64,000 bases of DNA, taken from Halichondria panicea (taxonomy: Eukaryota; Porifera; Demospongiae; Suberitida; Halichondriidae). The stretch spans positions 5,240,126 to 5,304,125 of the forward strand of contig NC_087391.1 of NCBI RefSeq assembly GCF_963675165.1. Reading direction: 5' to 3'. Numbering within the stretch: the stretch's first letter is position 1; each line of letters begins with the position of its first letter. The notes under the pieces were generated by a model that saw nothing but the letters and a program-made list of their open reading frames with translations, was not told where the DNA came from and made no database searches. Positions 1 to 11,361 of the stretch are shown here, one piece after another. A program made the translations under genes and the position numbers.

Positions 1-311
1 TATATGCACTCTCCTATTGTAATGCCACGCCCCTCCCCTCCCTCTCTCCAGGATTAAGAGCCGGATCCCATATATTGGGAAGAGCAAGTCAGACTAGAGA
101 GAGACACGTACGTACCAGTGCATGGGCAGAGCAATATGTGAACTTACTATAAACTGACTCTTAGCTAGTAGCTTCTAATTAATCACTGTGTAGCCGACTA
201 TCATTGTGTGCATAATTATGTACATTGTATAATGTGTTATAATTATTTACTCCCATTATCTTGTTAAAAATAAATTTAATTTGTTGAATGACTAAAATAG
301 TTCGAATGTAA
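1..311. other. Left-edge flank, no gene seen
   Basis: AT-rich sequence downstream of the minus-strand TTLL gene. I see no coding exon, RNA gene or clear repeat. It probably holds the 3' untranslated region and polyadenylation signal of the TTLL gene and the edge of an unknown neighbour. Confidence 0.5.
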
Positions 312-2784
312 TTAAAAACACCATGAATGTTCAGTTCGACATTTTTCTTCGTACCACAAGCTCATCATGTGATTAGCATGTGATAGGTCCTCCGTTACTG
401 AGCCGCTGTGTACAGGAGGTGGGTATACTCGTGTGAAGCCTCGTCTGTTGACATGCTCTAGGAAAGCCATTTTGAGGCTGAACGAGACGTCTTGACTCCT
501 ACAGTGGTGGCACAGCGCACACTCCTAGTGGGGGAGAGGAGTGGTTAGTATAGTAGAGCTATGTAATGAGATTTAGGTTAGTCTTGCTGAATAGCTTTCA
601 ACAGTGAAGGCATTAACAGTAACAGTGTTATTATGTTGATTTTAAGCAGCGCTATAGGAGCACACATTAAGTGTAGAAGTTAAGTGTTTTAGCTAAAACA
701 GCTTCACTAAGTAAGCATACAACCTCCCAAACAACTCTCACCTTTTTCTCTGTGCACTGAGCACAGGTTGTGTCCAGACACACTTCCAGAGGTACCTGGA
801 CATCAGCCTCACTAACCAACATGACACTCTCGTACTCTCCATTGTAGCGTATGCCCGAGGTGAGTGGTCGAGCAAGGCCAGTCAGCGAGAGAGTGTTGTA
901 CACCACCTGCTCATACATCAGCCTGTTCTCAGAGAAATGATCAGAGGAGAGGTTTGGAGACATGTTAACCTGTGAGAGAACAGTATCGGATCAGCAGCTA
1001 ATATTATTATAGAGATGCTTACCTCCATTAGCCATACTTTGAATTTGTCATCAATCACAAAATCGAATCTTACCAGCTCAAAAAAATGCCTTTTATAAAA
1101 TAAAAAAAGATACTGCTATGAAACACTGGGTGGCTCAGTAGCTATGGTTACCTGGTCGGCATGGACAGCTTACTGATAATGTTAGGCTCACATCTCAGTA
1201 GCACCTGAAGATATAAAGTCTCATAAACACATCACTACACTAAACTGTATAATTACCTCCTGAATAGCACGATCCACCTGCTCCCACAAGTCATTAGATG
1301 GATGCCCTGAATATCGAATAATTATTAGTGCCGAGTGATTATCGTTAAACCATCAGAAGTTACCTTTTTTCTTCAGGACAACGTTGAGAGCTTCTTTGTT
1401 ACTGAGCGACTGTTTGGTAAGCAAGGAAGCTATCGATTTGACCTGGAGAGAATGACAAGAAAAAAGTTGCCGTTACAGAGTGATTACAACCTAACAAAAC
1501 AATACAGCTAAGCTCTATAATAACAAACACGCAATAATACCCGTATAGTAAGTAATTTTCGCGGGGTAAAAAATTCGTTATTTTTGACCTCGACGAAAAT
1601 TTTACCCAGGCGTTGTTTCCGGAACACATGCAATGCAGTGCAGGCTGAAGCAAACGAACATTTTACTCACGAAATCACCGCTGTTCAAATTTTTTGCCCT
1701 ACGAAAATTACCCGCTATACAAACAGCTTAGTATGACTCACCTCTGAGGGTCGTGTGTACTCGTCATCCACCACGTACTTCTTAACTTTGTGCACATCAA
1801 AAGGTTCGTAATCTTCTGAACAGAATCTACGCATATGGTACAATTAGCGGAGTCTCCTTTAATTAGCGATGCCCCTTACCGCACTAACACCTCTCCACTG
1901 TACGTGTACACCCTGAGGGGATCCACCGAGGTAATGACTGTGTACACACCAATATCAAACTTCCTGCAGGAGAGAAAGAGGAAATGAAATGAGCAGCGAC
2001 AAATAACAAAGTATCCACATACCTTCCATCGATAAGTAAAGGATTTCCAATGAACTGCTGAATAAAAGATCCTTCTCCATGTACATTAACACCTACATAA
2101 TTATGTATGATCGAAAAAACACAAAATTTCATAATCATACGTACTCTTAATATCAGTGACTATTTTTATTCTTCGGTGGTTGTTGTCTTTTTTTATCCAC
2201 AGCTGTTCCGGATGAGCCGTTGCCTCGGTAACAAACTCCTCGGCTTGTTTGGGGAGCTGAAATGCTTTAGGGATGAACTCGAATTTCATTGTAGCTAATT
2301 GAGGCTTGAACGCAAAACAACCAGAGCCGGGGAAATGATTCACCCTTTGATGTGGTTTAAGCCCTGCCCAGAAACTTGTCGGTAGAGAACGGTACGGGTA
2401 TTCGTAAGACCACAGTACATCCCAACTGTCTCGTTGGCCGCCCTGTACGTAACCTAGTCGACGAAATACACTTATCACATGACTCAAGGGTTGCTCCTGT
2501 TCGGATGGAAATAATTAATTACTAGAAATAAACGGATAATGGAAGGCACTTACTGTTTTGTGGTAGATCCAGAAAACAGGAGGTTTATCGTCAGTGGTGT
2601 GTGTTTGGGTGGGGGTGGTCTTGGGGTCAGAGGTCGTTTGTTTGATCACGGAGACGTTCAGTAACAGTGCGGCAGTGATGATGAGTAGTACGGTGAGACA
2701 GGTGGCTAATCGATTCCGTAGCAACTGCTTGCACATGAACAGGAGGTAGTGTAACAGCTTGTTGTGACTTCGGCTCAGATCCAT
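312..2784 (-). CDS. Membrane-anchored tubulin-tyrosine-ligase-like protein (TTLL15-like)
   Basis: Multi-exon gene of about 500 residues. TTL-family enzymes ligate amino acids, usually glutamate, to tubulin tails in axonemes and centrioles. The N-terminus (first exon 2554-2784) has a hydrophobic stretch at about residues 27-46 (LATCLTVLLIITAALLLNVS), a signal anchor. The TTL core follows across exons: WSYEYPYRSLP, HFPGSGCFAFKPQ, WIKKDNNHRRIKI, FIQQFIGNPLLIDGRKFDIG, VYTYSGEVLVR, then the metal-binding strand KVWLMEVNMSPNLSS. The C-terminus is Cys-rich (CLDTTCAQCTEKK joined to ECALCHHC) and ends in exon 312-524 after EHVNRRGFTRVYP, with a stop at 312-314. The exon starting at 742 (minus-strand donor GTGAGAG) and the acceptor at 525-526 join in frame. 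The anchor plus TTL core resembles the TTLL15 branch; the subfamily is inference. It starts 424 bases from the divergent F-box gene. An intron carries a palindromic repeat at 1540-1720. Confidence 0.88.
1540..1720. repeat. Palindromic short element, family B, copy 1
   Basis: In a TTLL intron. The left end reads CCGTATAGTAAGTAATTTTCG and the right end CGAAAATTACCCGCTATAC, so the ends are inverted. The interior has GGGGTAAAAAATTCGTTATT and a central part with ACATGCAATGCAGTGCAGG. Related copies lie at 60851-61040 and 61831-62039, with a fragment at 45194-45241. No coding capacity is visible, so it looks like a MITE. Confidence 0.75.
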
Positions 2785-3207
2785 TGTACGCCTCTACATG
2801 TACCAGTAGAAACAAAAGCAATTTATAATATTATGGAAACAATAAAACAATAGATACCAAGTCCTCATGAAACATGCATATACCATAGTTACAGTTTTAC
2901 CTACAGTTACCTGGACTGCAGCACGTACTGCACCACTGACTCTTTGGGACTTTAGCTGTGCTCCAGCCCTAGCCCTGTACGTACTTCTTCAGTTAATTAA
3001 TTATCCAACCTCAGATGAGGAGGCGTTGAGGTTACACCACATGTACCCACATCCTGTGGTTGACTGTGCATCCGGTATCACATGTATAATTGAATAACAT
3101 TGTAAACAAGCTGACTCAACTATTAAGACCTTAAAGTGTACATCACAGGTCAGCTAAATTCTAGCTTCATGGACCTGCAATATTAGAGTTGAAATAAGTC
3201 AAGAGAG
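2785..3207. promoter_or_regulatory. Divergent intergenic region between TTLL and F-box genes
   Basis: 423 bases between two start codons facing away from each other. It should contain both promoters. No TATA box or well-defined motif stands out, and a small open frame here has no recognisable content. Confidence 0.5.
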
Positions 3208-4698
3208 ATGGACTTCTATACCCTGCTCCCCCCAGAGATAGCCCTTGTGATAGCCCTTCACCTGGACCTGGGAAGCATTGCCTGCTGTCTGCTAGTATGT
3301 AGGCAATGGAACAATGTACTGAGTAGCCTCGAGCCATACTGGAGGCAAGCATGTACTAAACTGGGCCTCTCAGACAACCTTATGGAGCACCTAGTTGATC
3401 GATATGACAGCACAAAGAGAGTTGCATTTGCAGCTGACAGACAACGAAGGATACTATTGGAGTCTCCTTATGTTTCTACCAGTGTTACTGCAGGGTACCC
3501 GTACAACGTACATTATGTGTGCAACTCGGTCAAGGACAACATACTAGTTGGTACAGTGTATAAAGACTTCAAGCCGTGTGGAATTGTGATCAAAGCGATC
3601 GGGCGAACGTCTGTCAGTAAAACTGTCATTAATCCAAAGTTTTCTATGATAGCTGAAAACAGAACTTACTGGACTCGTATAGTGTCCAATACTCTTGTTC
3701 ATGTAACTGCAAGTGGCTTGTGGAGCATCTATGATCTCAATCGTAATGGAGTCCTGCTTGTGCAGTGGAGAGGAGCTGCCATTTTCGACTCTGAAGTAAA
3801 GATCGCAATTTGCGAGACTTGTCACAGCATTTGCACAGCCAAACTTGTCAGTAGTCATTCTTTACCTGCATATTGGGACCTGCGTGTAATTTCACCGAGT
3901 ACGAACATTGATGCACAAAACAGTCAACCCACAACTCTGAGATTCAAAGTTGAAGCAGAGACACATTGCTCAAGAGTGAAACAGACAACAAAATATAAGA
4001 AATCAGTTCTCATTTTTCCTCTGACCACTCGGACAAACTCAAGAGGAGCTTGCACACAACACTCTGTTTTGCTGCAATGTGGAAGAACTGTCTATAGTTA
4101 CAAATTGTTTGGAGATGATCAAGACTCGAATAGTGATAAACTGTCGTACTCACCAAAGTACAACTTGTCAGTAAACGTTGAAACTGATGCAGTACAGCAC
4201 AAGAACTGCGGCTTGAGTACTGAGATAGTTTTATCTAAAAACCAGGAGCTGCTTGGAATGGTGTTTCAATCGCAGCTAATCATTTGGGAGAAAAGAACTT
4301 CAAAGTTACTGAGTGTGGCTGATATTGAACTGGAGACATACGCCCATGAACAAATACAGCTGGTAGCGCTGGGTAGAGTGTACTCGCTTATCGGCCTAGA
4401 GTTTGCCACATCTCTACTCGTTATTGTAACAAGTACTGGTCAAATTGTTCGTGAATTCTCCGACTTTGCCGAGCGTCACATCCCTCTTGTACCACCATAC
4501 ATTGAATATCTTGGGGCCCTCCAGGACAGCTGGTTATCTGATGTGACGCATACACCCACCTCCGCACTACCCACCCTCGTGTATTGGAACAAGACCAACA
4601 GAACAGTCGAGGGAATATCGTTTGGTCGAGATTCTGAGGGGAGAGTTGGTGAAGAGATTGTGTCTACTCAACGAAGAGCATGGTGGAAGTTTTGGTGA
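3208..4698 (+). CDS. F-box protein, single exon
   Basis: One uninterrupted 496-residue frame, unusual in this intron-rich window. Residues about 5-50 (LLPPEIALVIALHLDLGS, then CRQWNNVLSSLEPYWRQ) form an F-box: the LPPE start, the hydrophobic helix, CRQWN and the terminal W. F-box proteins bring substrates to SCF (Skp1-Cullin1) ubiquitin ligases. The remaining 440 residues are rich in alternating hydrophobics with several short W-containing strands (YWTRIVSNTLVHVTASGLWS, LIIWEKRTSKLLSVADIE). This suggests a beta-propeller substrate domain, although no clear WD dipeptide repeats are visible. It ends in WWKFW. The start is the first ATG of the frame and lies directly before the F-box. The substrate is unknown, and I cannot assign an ortholog. 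The intronless structure could mean origin by retroposition. Confidence 0.8.
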   Translation: MDFYTLLPPEIALVIALHLDLGSIACCLLVCRQWNNVLSSLEPYWRQACTKLGLSDNLMEHLVDRYDSTKRVAFAADRQRRILLESPYVSTSVTAGYPYNVHYVCNSVKDNILVGTVYKDFKPCGIVIKAIGRTSVSKTVINPKFSMIAENRTYWTRIVSNTLVHVTASGLWSIYDLNRNGVLLVQWRGAAIFDSEVKIAICETCHSICTAKLVSSHSLPAYWDLRVISPSTNIDAQNSQPTTLRFKVEAETHCSRVKQTTKYKKSVLIFPLTTRTNSRGACTQHSVLLQCGRTVYSYKLFGDDQDSNSDKLSYSPKYNLSVNVETDAVQHKNCGLSTEIVLSKNQELLGMVFQSQLIIWEKRTSKLLSVADIELETYAHEQIQLVALGRVYSLIGLEFATSLLVIVTSTGQIVREFSDFAERHIPLVPPYIEYLGALQDSWLSDVTHTPTSALPTLVYWNKTNRTVEGISFGRDSEGRVGEEIVSTQRRAWWKFW

Positions 4699-4984
4699 AC
4701 TGTGATTCTGTTGTTATTATGTGTGTGTATGGGAATTAAACCAGTTGTTGTGGTCTGTTACATCATATTGTCGATCATGCATATATCTAATTATACATTC
4801 TGATCGTGGTATATGTACTGTGAGATAATGTTCTATATATAGCTCCCCTACTAAAAATGACTTGCAAGGTCTTGCATGCTTCATGCATGTATTGACAAGA
4901 AGTAGTAAGGATCTTGACATGAAAAGAATCATGTCAAGATTCTTGCCAATTCCATACATGCTTGTTGCAAGTGCACACATGCAA
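4699..4984. other. 3' flank of F-box gene, CTTGCATG-rich
   Basis: Non-coding. From about 4860 it is crowded with variants of CTTGCATG/CATGCAAG and CTTGACATG, including a short palindrome (CTTGACATGAAAAGAATC, then its near inverse up to about 4945). It runs into the 80-base tandem array. Confidence 0.5.
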
Positions 4985-5300
4985 GGGTACTTCAAATGTT
5001 CAGGCAAGACTCTTACTCTGATTCTTCTCAATTTCTTGCATGGATATGACAAGCTGTAACATAAGGTTACTTCAAGTGTTAAGGCAAGACTCTTACTCTG
5101 ATTCTTCTCAATTTCTTGCATGTATATGACAAGCTGTAACATAAGGTTACTTCAAGTGTTCAGGCAAGACTCTTACCCTGATTCTTCTCAATTTCTTGCA
5201 TGTATATGACAAGCTGTAACATAAGGTTACTTCAAGTGTTCAGGCAAGACTCTTACACTGATTCTTGTCGATTCCTGTCATGGATATGACAAGTGTGTAC
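4985..5300. repeat. 80-base tandem repeat, four copies
   Basis: The word GGCAAGACTCTTAC recurs at 5003, 5083, 5163 and 5243, a strict 80-base period. Each unit also carries GATTCTTCTCAATTTCTTGC and ATGACAAGCTGTAACATAAGG. The middle two units are nearly identical and the outer ones more diverged. It lies between the F-box and BEN-domain genes. Confidence 0.92.
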
Positions 5301-5945
5301 ATATAAGTAAGGTAATTATAACGAGTGTGGGTGCTACCCAATATACATAGTGCTGGCTATACAACTGTTACTCAATACTCCCCCAGCGTTAAATTTTAAT
5401 GATGGAACTGGCATTATACATTTGTACAAAGTCATGGTACCATTAAAATGAAATTGATTGTAGTACCATACTTAAAACATGATTGGTGGTACCACATATA
5501 ATGATTAAATGAAAATGATTGCAGTACTATAGTGTTAACCCGGCCAGACTTAAAAATGAAATGACCAAGGTTCAAATGTTATGTTGCAGTTCACTGCCGG
5601 AATTACTCCCCCAATTTTTGCTATGTATTCGAATACAACTTCTTGGTTGAGAATAGAAAAGAACTGGAGCTGATGCATCCCTCAGATACTTTCTATAGTG
5701 GGTCCGTGTTCTTGATGGAGTAGCCATTGCTGATCGACATCGACATTAGCTTGTAGCTAGCAACACATTAATTGGCATGTGCACTATTTAGAATACTCAC
5801 GTGACAAGTCCATGCTTGGGGTGCACTATTTAGAATGCGCACATGTCAATTATAGTCAGAGTCTGGAGTATAGTATAGTATAGTACTAGCTAGCTAGCTG
5901 CGTGCAGACCATCTCTAGCTCTATCATCTCTATCACTCAACCAAC
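5301..5945. promoter_or_regulatory. Upstream region of the BEN-domain gene with a direct repeat
   Basis: No gene seen. GTGCACTATTTAGAAT is present at 5779 and again at 5821, 42 bases apart. The two copies are followed by ACTCACGTG and GCGCACATG respectively. They lie 120-170 bases before the start codon at 5946. A pyrimidine-rich CTATCATCTCTATCACTC stretch lies just before the ATG. These could be paired transcription factor sites; that is inference. Confidence 0.4.
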
Positions 5946-7397
5946 ATGGACTCCATGGACTCAAGCTCCGATTTTACAAGCGAGGCTGAAATAGATGAAA
6001 TAGACTCTGTATCTCAGTCTCCACCAGCCTTCTCACCTCCAGCAGACCCATCTATCGGGAATATAAGGCCCAAGAGATCACAAAAACCTTCAACTAAACT
6101 AAGAAATAATGCTGAAAACATCAAGGCAGCACTTTTAGATCTGTCAAGTAAGTTTAGTAACCAATTTTGCAGATATAATTATAGTCAGCTATTGTGCATG
6201 GTAATTACTGTAGTATCCTCATTCAGGGGTTGCTATTGTGAGGTGCACAAGGCCCAACTTAGTGAGCTGTCAACGGAGGGTGGTGAAGCACTCACTCTAG
6301 AGCATCTGAAGAAGAGTAGCAAGTTGATGCTGAGATACAAGCGGAAAGACTACGCTGTTCAATTTGTTCACTTCAAAGGTACGTATTTACTTGCTAATGT
6401 ATGTAGTTTATGTGTCCTCTTCCTCTCAGATAATTATGACAAGGAGAATAAAGATAAGAATGGGCCGAGAAAACAGAAGCGTCAACAGGAAAAAGAGGTA
6501 GAAGGCCTGCCAAGGCAAAAGGACACGTCAAAAGCGACGCTTGGTATTCTCACGAACGCTCTGAAGAAGCGAAAAACAGTTGAAACAGTGGACTCAACTG
6601 CCGTTCTTAGTGACAAGGTGATACGGGCATAGGAAAAGGGTTACTCAGTTGCATGCAATACTACCAACCATTCACTTCAGGCTAGGAAAGAGCAAACTAT
6701 AGGAATCTTGGTATCATTTTGACGCTTAAGCATTACTCTATTTGACTCTATTTGATAAAAACACCATTTGATACTAAGGGCTATGCCCTATCACCTATTT
6801 TTCTAGTTTTAAAGTCTTGTAGCATGATTTGATGATGGCGTTTTATTTTTCAGGATACTAAATTTGAACGGGTAGAGAAACCCTTGTGTGAGGTGATACT
6901 AGCGAGGATCGACCGGATGGAGAACACACTATCTGAGCTAGTGGCACTCTTGAAGTCCCGTCCACAATCTGTAGAAGATGCAAGTGTGGCAGTAAAGCGT
7001 GAAACGTCTGATGAAATTGTAAGTGTACGTACTATTAGCATGACACAATTATGTTCATGTGCACACCATTATAATTATGGTACTATTATATTATAATTAT
7101 GGTACTCTTTCCCCGCAGATAAACGGTCGGAATGTAATGCGTGTACCAGCAAGGGATGCGTATGCATTTGCCCTCTTGCTCATGGATGCTCTGTTTTCAA
7201 GGGAGGAGCTGTCCGGATGTCTACTATACAAGTCAGACAAGAGCAAGAAACCTGGTCTGGATGGGGAAAGGGTCCAACAAATGATGATGCTGGTGGAGAG
7301 GAGGTTTGGCGCGGAAGGCTGGAATGATAAAACTTTAATAGCAAAGGCAAACCAGAAGTGCCGGGATTCTAAACCCATCGTTATTAAGGAGGACTGA
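5946..7397 (+). CDS. BEN-domain protein with a coiled coil
   Basis: Five exons read by eye: about 5946-6147, 6227-6378, 6430-6618, 6854-7018 and 7119-7397, joining in frame. The N-terminus is acidic and Ser/Pro-rich. A middle part (GCYCEVHKAQL through LMLRYKRKDYAVQFVHFK) precedes a very basic Lys/Gln-rich stretch (KNGPRKQKRQQEKEVEG), probably a nuclear localisation signal. Exon 4 (CEVILARIDRMENTLSELVA) looks like a short coiled coil. The last exon has the BEN pattern: AYAFALLLMDALFSREELSG, KKPGLDGERVQQMMMLVERR, and the closing ANQKCRDSK. BEN domains bind DNA and act in chromatin and transcriptional repression. I infer nuclear DNA binding with dimerisation through the coiled coil. No ortholog assigned. 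The start is the first ATG of the frame, with a second in-frame ATG three codons later. Confidence 0.78.
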
Positions 7398-7927
7398 TGC
7401 GCGCTCGTTCATTCTGTTTATGTTTTATATCATTAGAGATTGCAAGTTTCTGAAAAGTTACTCGAGTTCCCTTTGCATGTTTCTCACATGATCCACTGAA
7501 ATTCATGCGTGTTTCTTACCTAGCCCTTGCATGATTCTTTGACTATAAAGGCATAAGTTTCAGGTGTGTTTCTTGCAATTGTAATGCATGAGCCTTACAT
7601 GAATCTTGTATAAGATTCATGCAGAGTATCTTGCATGGAGCTTGCACCAAAATCATGAAATGAATCTTGTGAATGAACTTGTCAGGATCATACCATTGTC
7701 ATGGCAATAATCTTAGCAAGAGCATGTCAAGAACTTCTAATAGGGTCGGCTACAATATCTTGTTCATTTTTATTATGTTTATGATACCACGGCACAATTT
7801 ATATTTGCACTTTTTATCATGAAAAACTTTCAAGAAAAAACACTATTTTGTTCAGCCATAAAAATGATTGATACATACTGTTCATAATAATGTACTTATA
7901 TAAAGCAGTTCTTGCGTGGTCTGCTCT
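7398..7927. other. Intergenic, repeat-like, no gene
   Basis: Lies between the 3' ends of the BEN-domain and carboxypeptidase genes. From 7430 to 7740 it is dense in CTTGCATG, ATTCTTG and TTCATGC words resembling those at 4860-5060. No ORF or RNA gene is supported. Confidence 0.5.
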
Positions 7928-10900
7928 CTAGAGGGGCTGGTTGCTAAGGAACCTTTGGAACATGGCCAAAGCTTGCTTGGGGCGATACTGGGGCACCTGC
8001 ACATGTACAGAAAAAGATACAGTCAATATAATAAATTAATGTAGTTTTCTTTAGAATCGATATAGTGAACGTAATATTATAAGGGGGGATGGTTAACTAT
8101 AGAATGGATCTCTCGATATATCACACTATTAGCTTTTATTAGCTGTTTGTGTAGCAGGTATAGTGTTGAGGCTACTGTGCTGGCAGTGCTGCACTCACCA
8201 TATGTCCTGAGCCCTTGACTGTCACAAACTGGAAGTCATTGGTATCGTACTTAGTGACATAGCCCGCCACCTGATCGTCCACCATCCATGGCCTCCAGCC
8301 CTCCTTCACACCAAAGCCAAGACCTGACGTCCATTGCTGTGAGGGTGTGTGTGTGGGGGGGGGGGAAAGTTAGGGTTGAGTGAGTCATACTGCCGCACAT
8401 TTAGGCTACTAAACAGTGTACATTAATTGCAGGGGAAGATTTATAGTTGTTCAGGAAGGAATCTGCTTTTTATCCTCACAATTTGGTTCTAATATTCAAT
8501 TTGGCATATGCGTAATAGTTTAACGAGGAGAGGGTCGGGGGATTACCCCTCCTTGCCACCCTGGATCTGCTCAATTGTAATACAGCTGTGTGTTGTACCT
8601 CATTTCCGATGAAAGGGACACATCCGTCCACGTCTCCATTGAAGATCATTGTCCGGTAGGTTTTACTGAGTGTGAGGAAGAAACAGTAATCACTATAATA
8701 ATACTGTTCAAACTGCTTAGCATTACAAACATAGTGGTACACGTAGTGCTATACACTACACAATGAGCCCGTTAGCCTACACGGACGGAGGCTCACATGA
8801 GTGTCGGGTATATGGGCAGGAGGGAGCCGGTGTTGGCCATGTAGTGGAGCTTCTGTTGGTCACAGATCCTCCAGCCTCCAATTTCAGCCTTGGACTTGAC
8901 GTGAATGGCCTTTCTCACCTGGGGAGAGGAAAGAAAGAGTGTGAAAAGTCACATCTATGTCAGAAATGGATCATTGATACTAACTGTTGAAAAATGTTCA
9001 ACTACATCCCACCCCCTTTATTATGGCTCGGGGACTCTTTCAGTCGCTATAACGTAAGTTACATGCATCCAATTTCAATGATTTTCTGATTTTCTGAAAG
9101 CTTAGAATGAGACCTTTTAAATAGTGCCATCAATGTTCATATTTGGGAGATTGTCAATTTCGGCCAAATACCATGGTCCAAGGGCGAAAAAATTACAAAT
9201 TATAGTCCGAATCAAATTAGGATTTAAACACACCATTTGAAAGGTATTTTTCTAAGCTTTCAGAAAATCAGAAAATTGTTGAAATCGGATCAATGATACC
9301 AAAGTTATGGCTGTTGAAGGATCACTACACCTCCCCCTGGATTACTAGTAGTAGTACAATTATACATCAACGTACTGCTTCATTGTCCAAGTACTTTGAC
9401 TCGACGTGATCATCAATGCACCCGTCAGGACCATAGTATCGAGAGGGGTCCTCCAGATAAGACACCAGGTGATCCTTAATAGGGTTACTGTGTATGTGTG
9501 GGGACGCAGAAATATTAAAAATTGAGTCTTTTGATCTTTTGAATGTATTGTACCAAGAAATGCATGAAGGCAACACTTAGGCGCATGAAGTAATTGCATG
9601 AGTGTGCATTTTGACTACTAGGGTCAGTGTACCTGGCTCTGGATACAGATTGCAGGTTGCTGAAACAGGGCGAGTAAATATCGTAGATGTTAACTTTTCC
9701 AATCATCATAGACATTTCATTTATCTTGTCCGAGCAAGCCTCGCTGTATGTGCGTGTGCATTCACTATGGACATCACATGAGTGGGGTATTTAGACTTAC
9801 TCTAGTTTCGAGAAGTCGCCACAAGTTTTCATAATTTCATCGTACAGTTCCTGAGGGAGTAAAGAATAATTGTCAACAAAAGTCAGCAACAGTAACTATG
9901 CAACTCACGTCAGGAAACAACGCATGGCCATGGTAAAAGTCGATATGGATCTTTATGCCCGTCTGATGACCACACCCACCAACAAGGTTACCCACACAGC
10001 CGTTACCAACCTACAAACACAAAAATTATTTAATTGACATTTGCTTTCAAAGAGCTTTAAGTGATGAAATTGAACAATCCAAACTAAAGTTCAAATATAG
10101 AGCATCAAAGTACAGTTAGAGCTCACCATGAAACCCTTGAGATTGATGACCTGATTAGCAGGGACCTTCTCGTTCATGAGTCGTATCGTATTCACCAGAG
10201 TGGGCACGTAGATGCCAGCATAGGACTCACCACTGCAGCCCGAGATAATAACGAGATTACATAACTATTATTATATTTCTGGAGGAAATTTAAATTAATG
10301 GAAGGGGAACTCACGCCACAAAGAATTCGTGATTCTTGAACTCTGGGTAGCTGTTGAAAAAGTTGACAAGGAAGTGGTAGTTGTCCAGAGCCGTCTGATT
10401 ATCATCGATGATGTAATCTTTGGGATTGTCGGAATAAGAGAAGCCCACTCCAGCGGGTGACTCCACTGTGTGTGTGTGTGTGGGGGTGTGTGTGTGGGAG
10501 GGTGTGTGTATGGGCAGGTGTGTGTGTGTGGGCGGTTAATTTAATTTATCGAAACTAAACAGCTTTCATTCACCATATATGGGCATTGTTTGTTACAGCA
10601 TCATGACAGTATTTGGCAATAGTCAAGAGAGATGATGACTTACAAAACATAACATTGGCAATCTTTGCCCAGGTGTAGGGATTGTAGATGAGGTCAGGTA
10701 GGGTCAGATTGTCAGCTGAGGTACGGTTGAAATGAAGTGGTCCCTGCTCGTTAAGATATCCGTCCAATGAGCTGCAGCCTGGGCCGCCATTCTGGAGACG
10801 TCAGGTGGTAAGCAACATCACATGACTCGCTATTATAATAATAATGATTGCACTATCATAAGATTGGGAGAGTCATATGATCTACCAAAGTACACCTAAT

Positions 10901-11361
10901 GACTATGAATATCTCTCACAGGAAAAAAAATGTGCACACAGTATAATTATAGCTAATACAGCTAGCAAGCTAAACGACTTATTTTTATACCATTGATCTA
11001 AAAAAATTATTCGCCAATAGCCGAAAATAAGTGGTGATGGGTAGTAGTGCAGGTACATGAATAATCTATGATTAAACTTACCAGCCATAGGACGATGGGG
11101 TCGTTCATTGGATCATTCTCACTCTCCACCAACCTGCAGCAGCATACATACACACACTGCATAAATGAGCTCACTACTGACGTACCAGTAGTGCAGGTTC
11201 TTGCCACTGGTCTGGTCCAACTTGATATAGCCACTGTACTGCTTGGAGGGGAGAGCACCCTTCCAGCCTGGTAGGGACTGTATGAGATGCTCGGGAATTG
11301 CTCCCAGTGCGGGGCTAGCTACCAACGCCAACAGCAAAATGCTCAGAGAAGAGAGACCCAT
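7928..11361 (-). CDS. Serine carboxypeptidase (peptidase family S10)
   Basis: Complete multi-exon gene, about 470 residues. A signal peptide is visible ([20 protein letters not shown]), so it enters the secretory pathway and probably acts in the lysosome or outside the cell. Family landmarks appear in order: the oxyanion region [30 protein letters not shown], the nucleophile serine in [12 protein letters not shown], the catalytic aspartate in [11 protein letters not shown], and the catalytic histidine in GSGHMVPQYRP. All three catalytic residues are present. S10 enzymes remove C-terminal amino acids at acidic pH; animal relatives include the cathepsin A type. The stop is at 7928-7930 after FLSNQPL. 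Introns contain a family A palindromic element (9028-9320) and GT-rich runs. The start codon lies 175 bases from that of the divergent CatSper-like gene. Whether it is the cathepsin A ortholog or a paralog cannot be told here. Confidence 0.93.
9028..9320. repeat. Palindromic element family A, copy 1 (carboxypeptidase intron)
   Basis: About 290 bases. The left arm has GACTCTTTCAGTCGC, CCAATTTCAATGATTTTCTG and GAAAGCTTAGAATGAGACC. The right arm mirrors it with TTTCTAAGCTTTCAGAAAAT and AAAGTTATGGCTGTTG. The centre has CCAAATACCATGG. The same arrangement recurs in four other introns of this window. Confidence 0.85.
10464..10540. repeat. GT-rich microsatellite in carboxypeptidase intron
   Basis: Interrupted (GT)n/GTGTGTGGG run close to the exon encoding [14 protein letters not shown] smaller G-rich run (GTGTGTGTGGGGGG) lies in another intron near 8345. 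Confidence 0.85.

Noticed and set aside
4717-5142. 141-residue minus-strand frame
   Set aside because: It is produced by translation through the 80-base tandem repeats; the protein simply repeats with the DNA.
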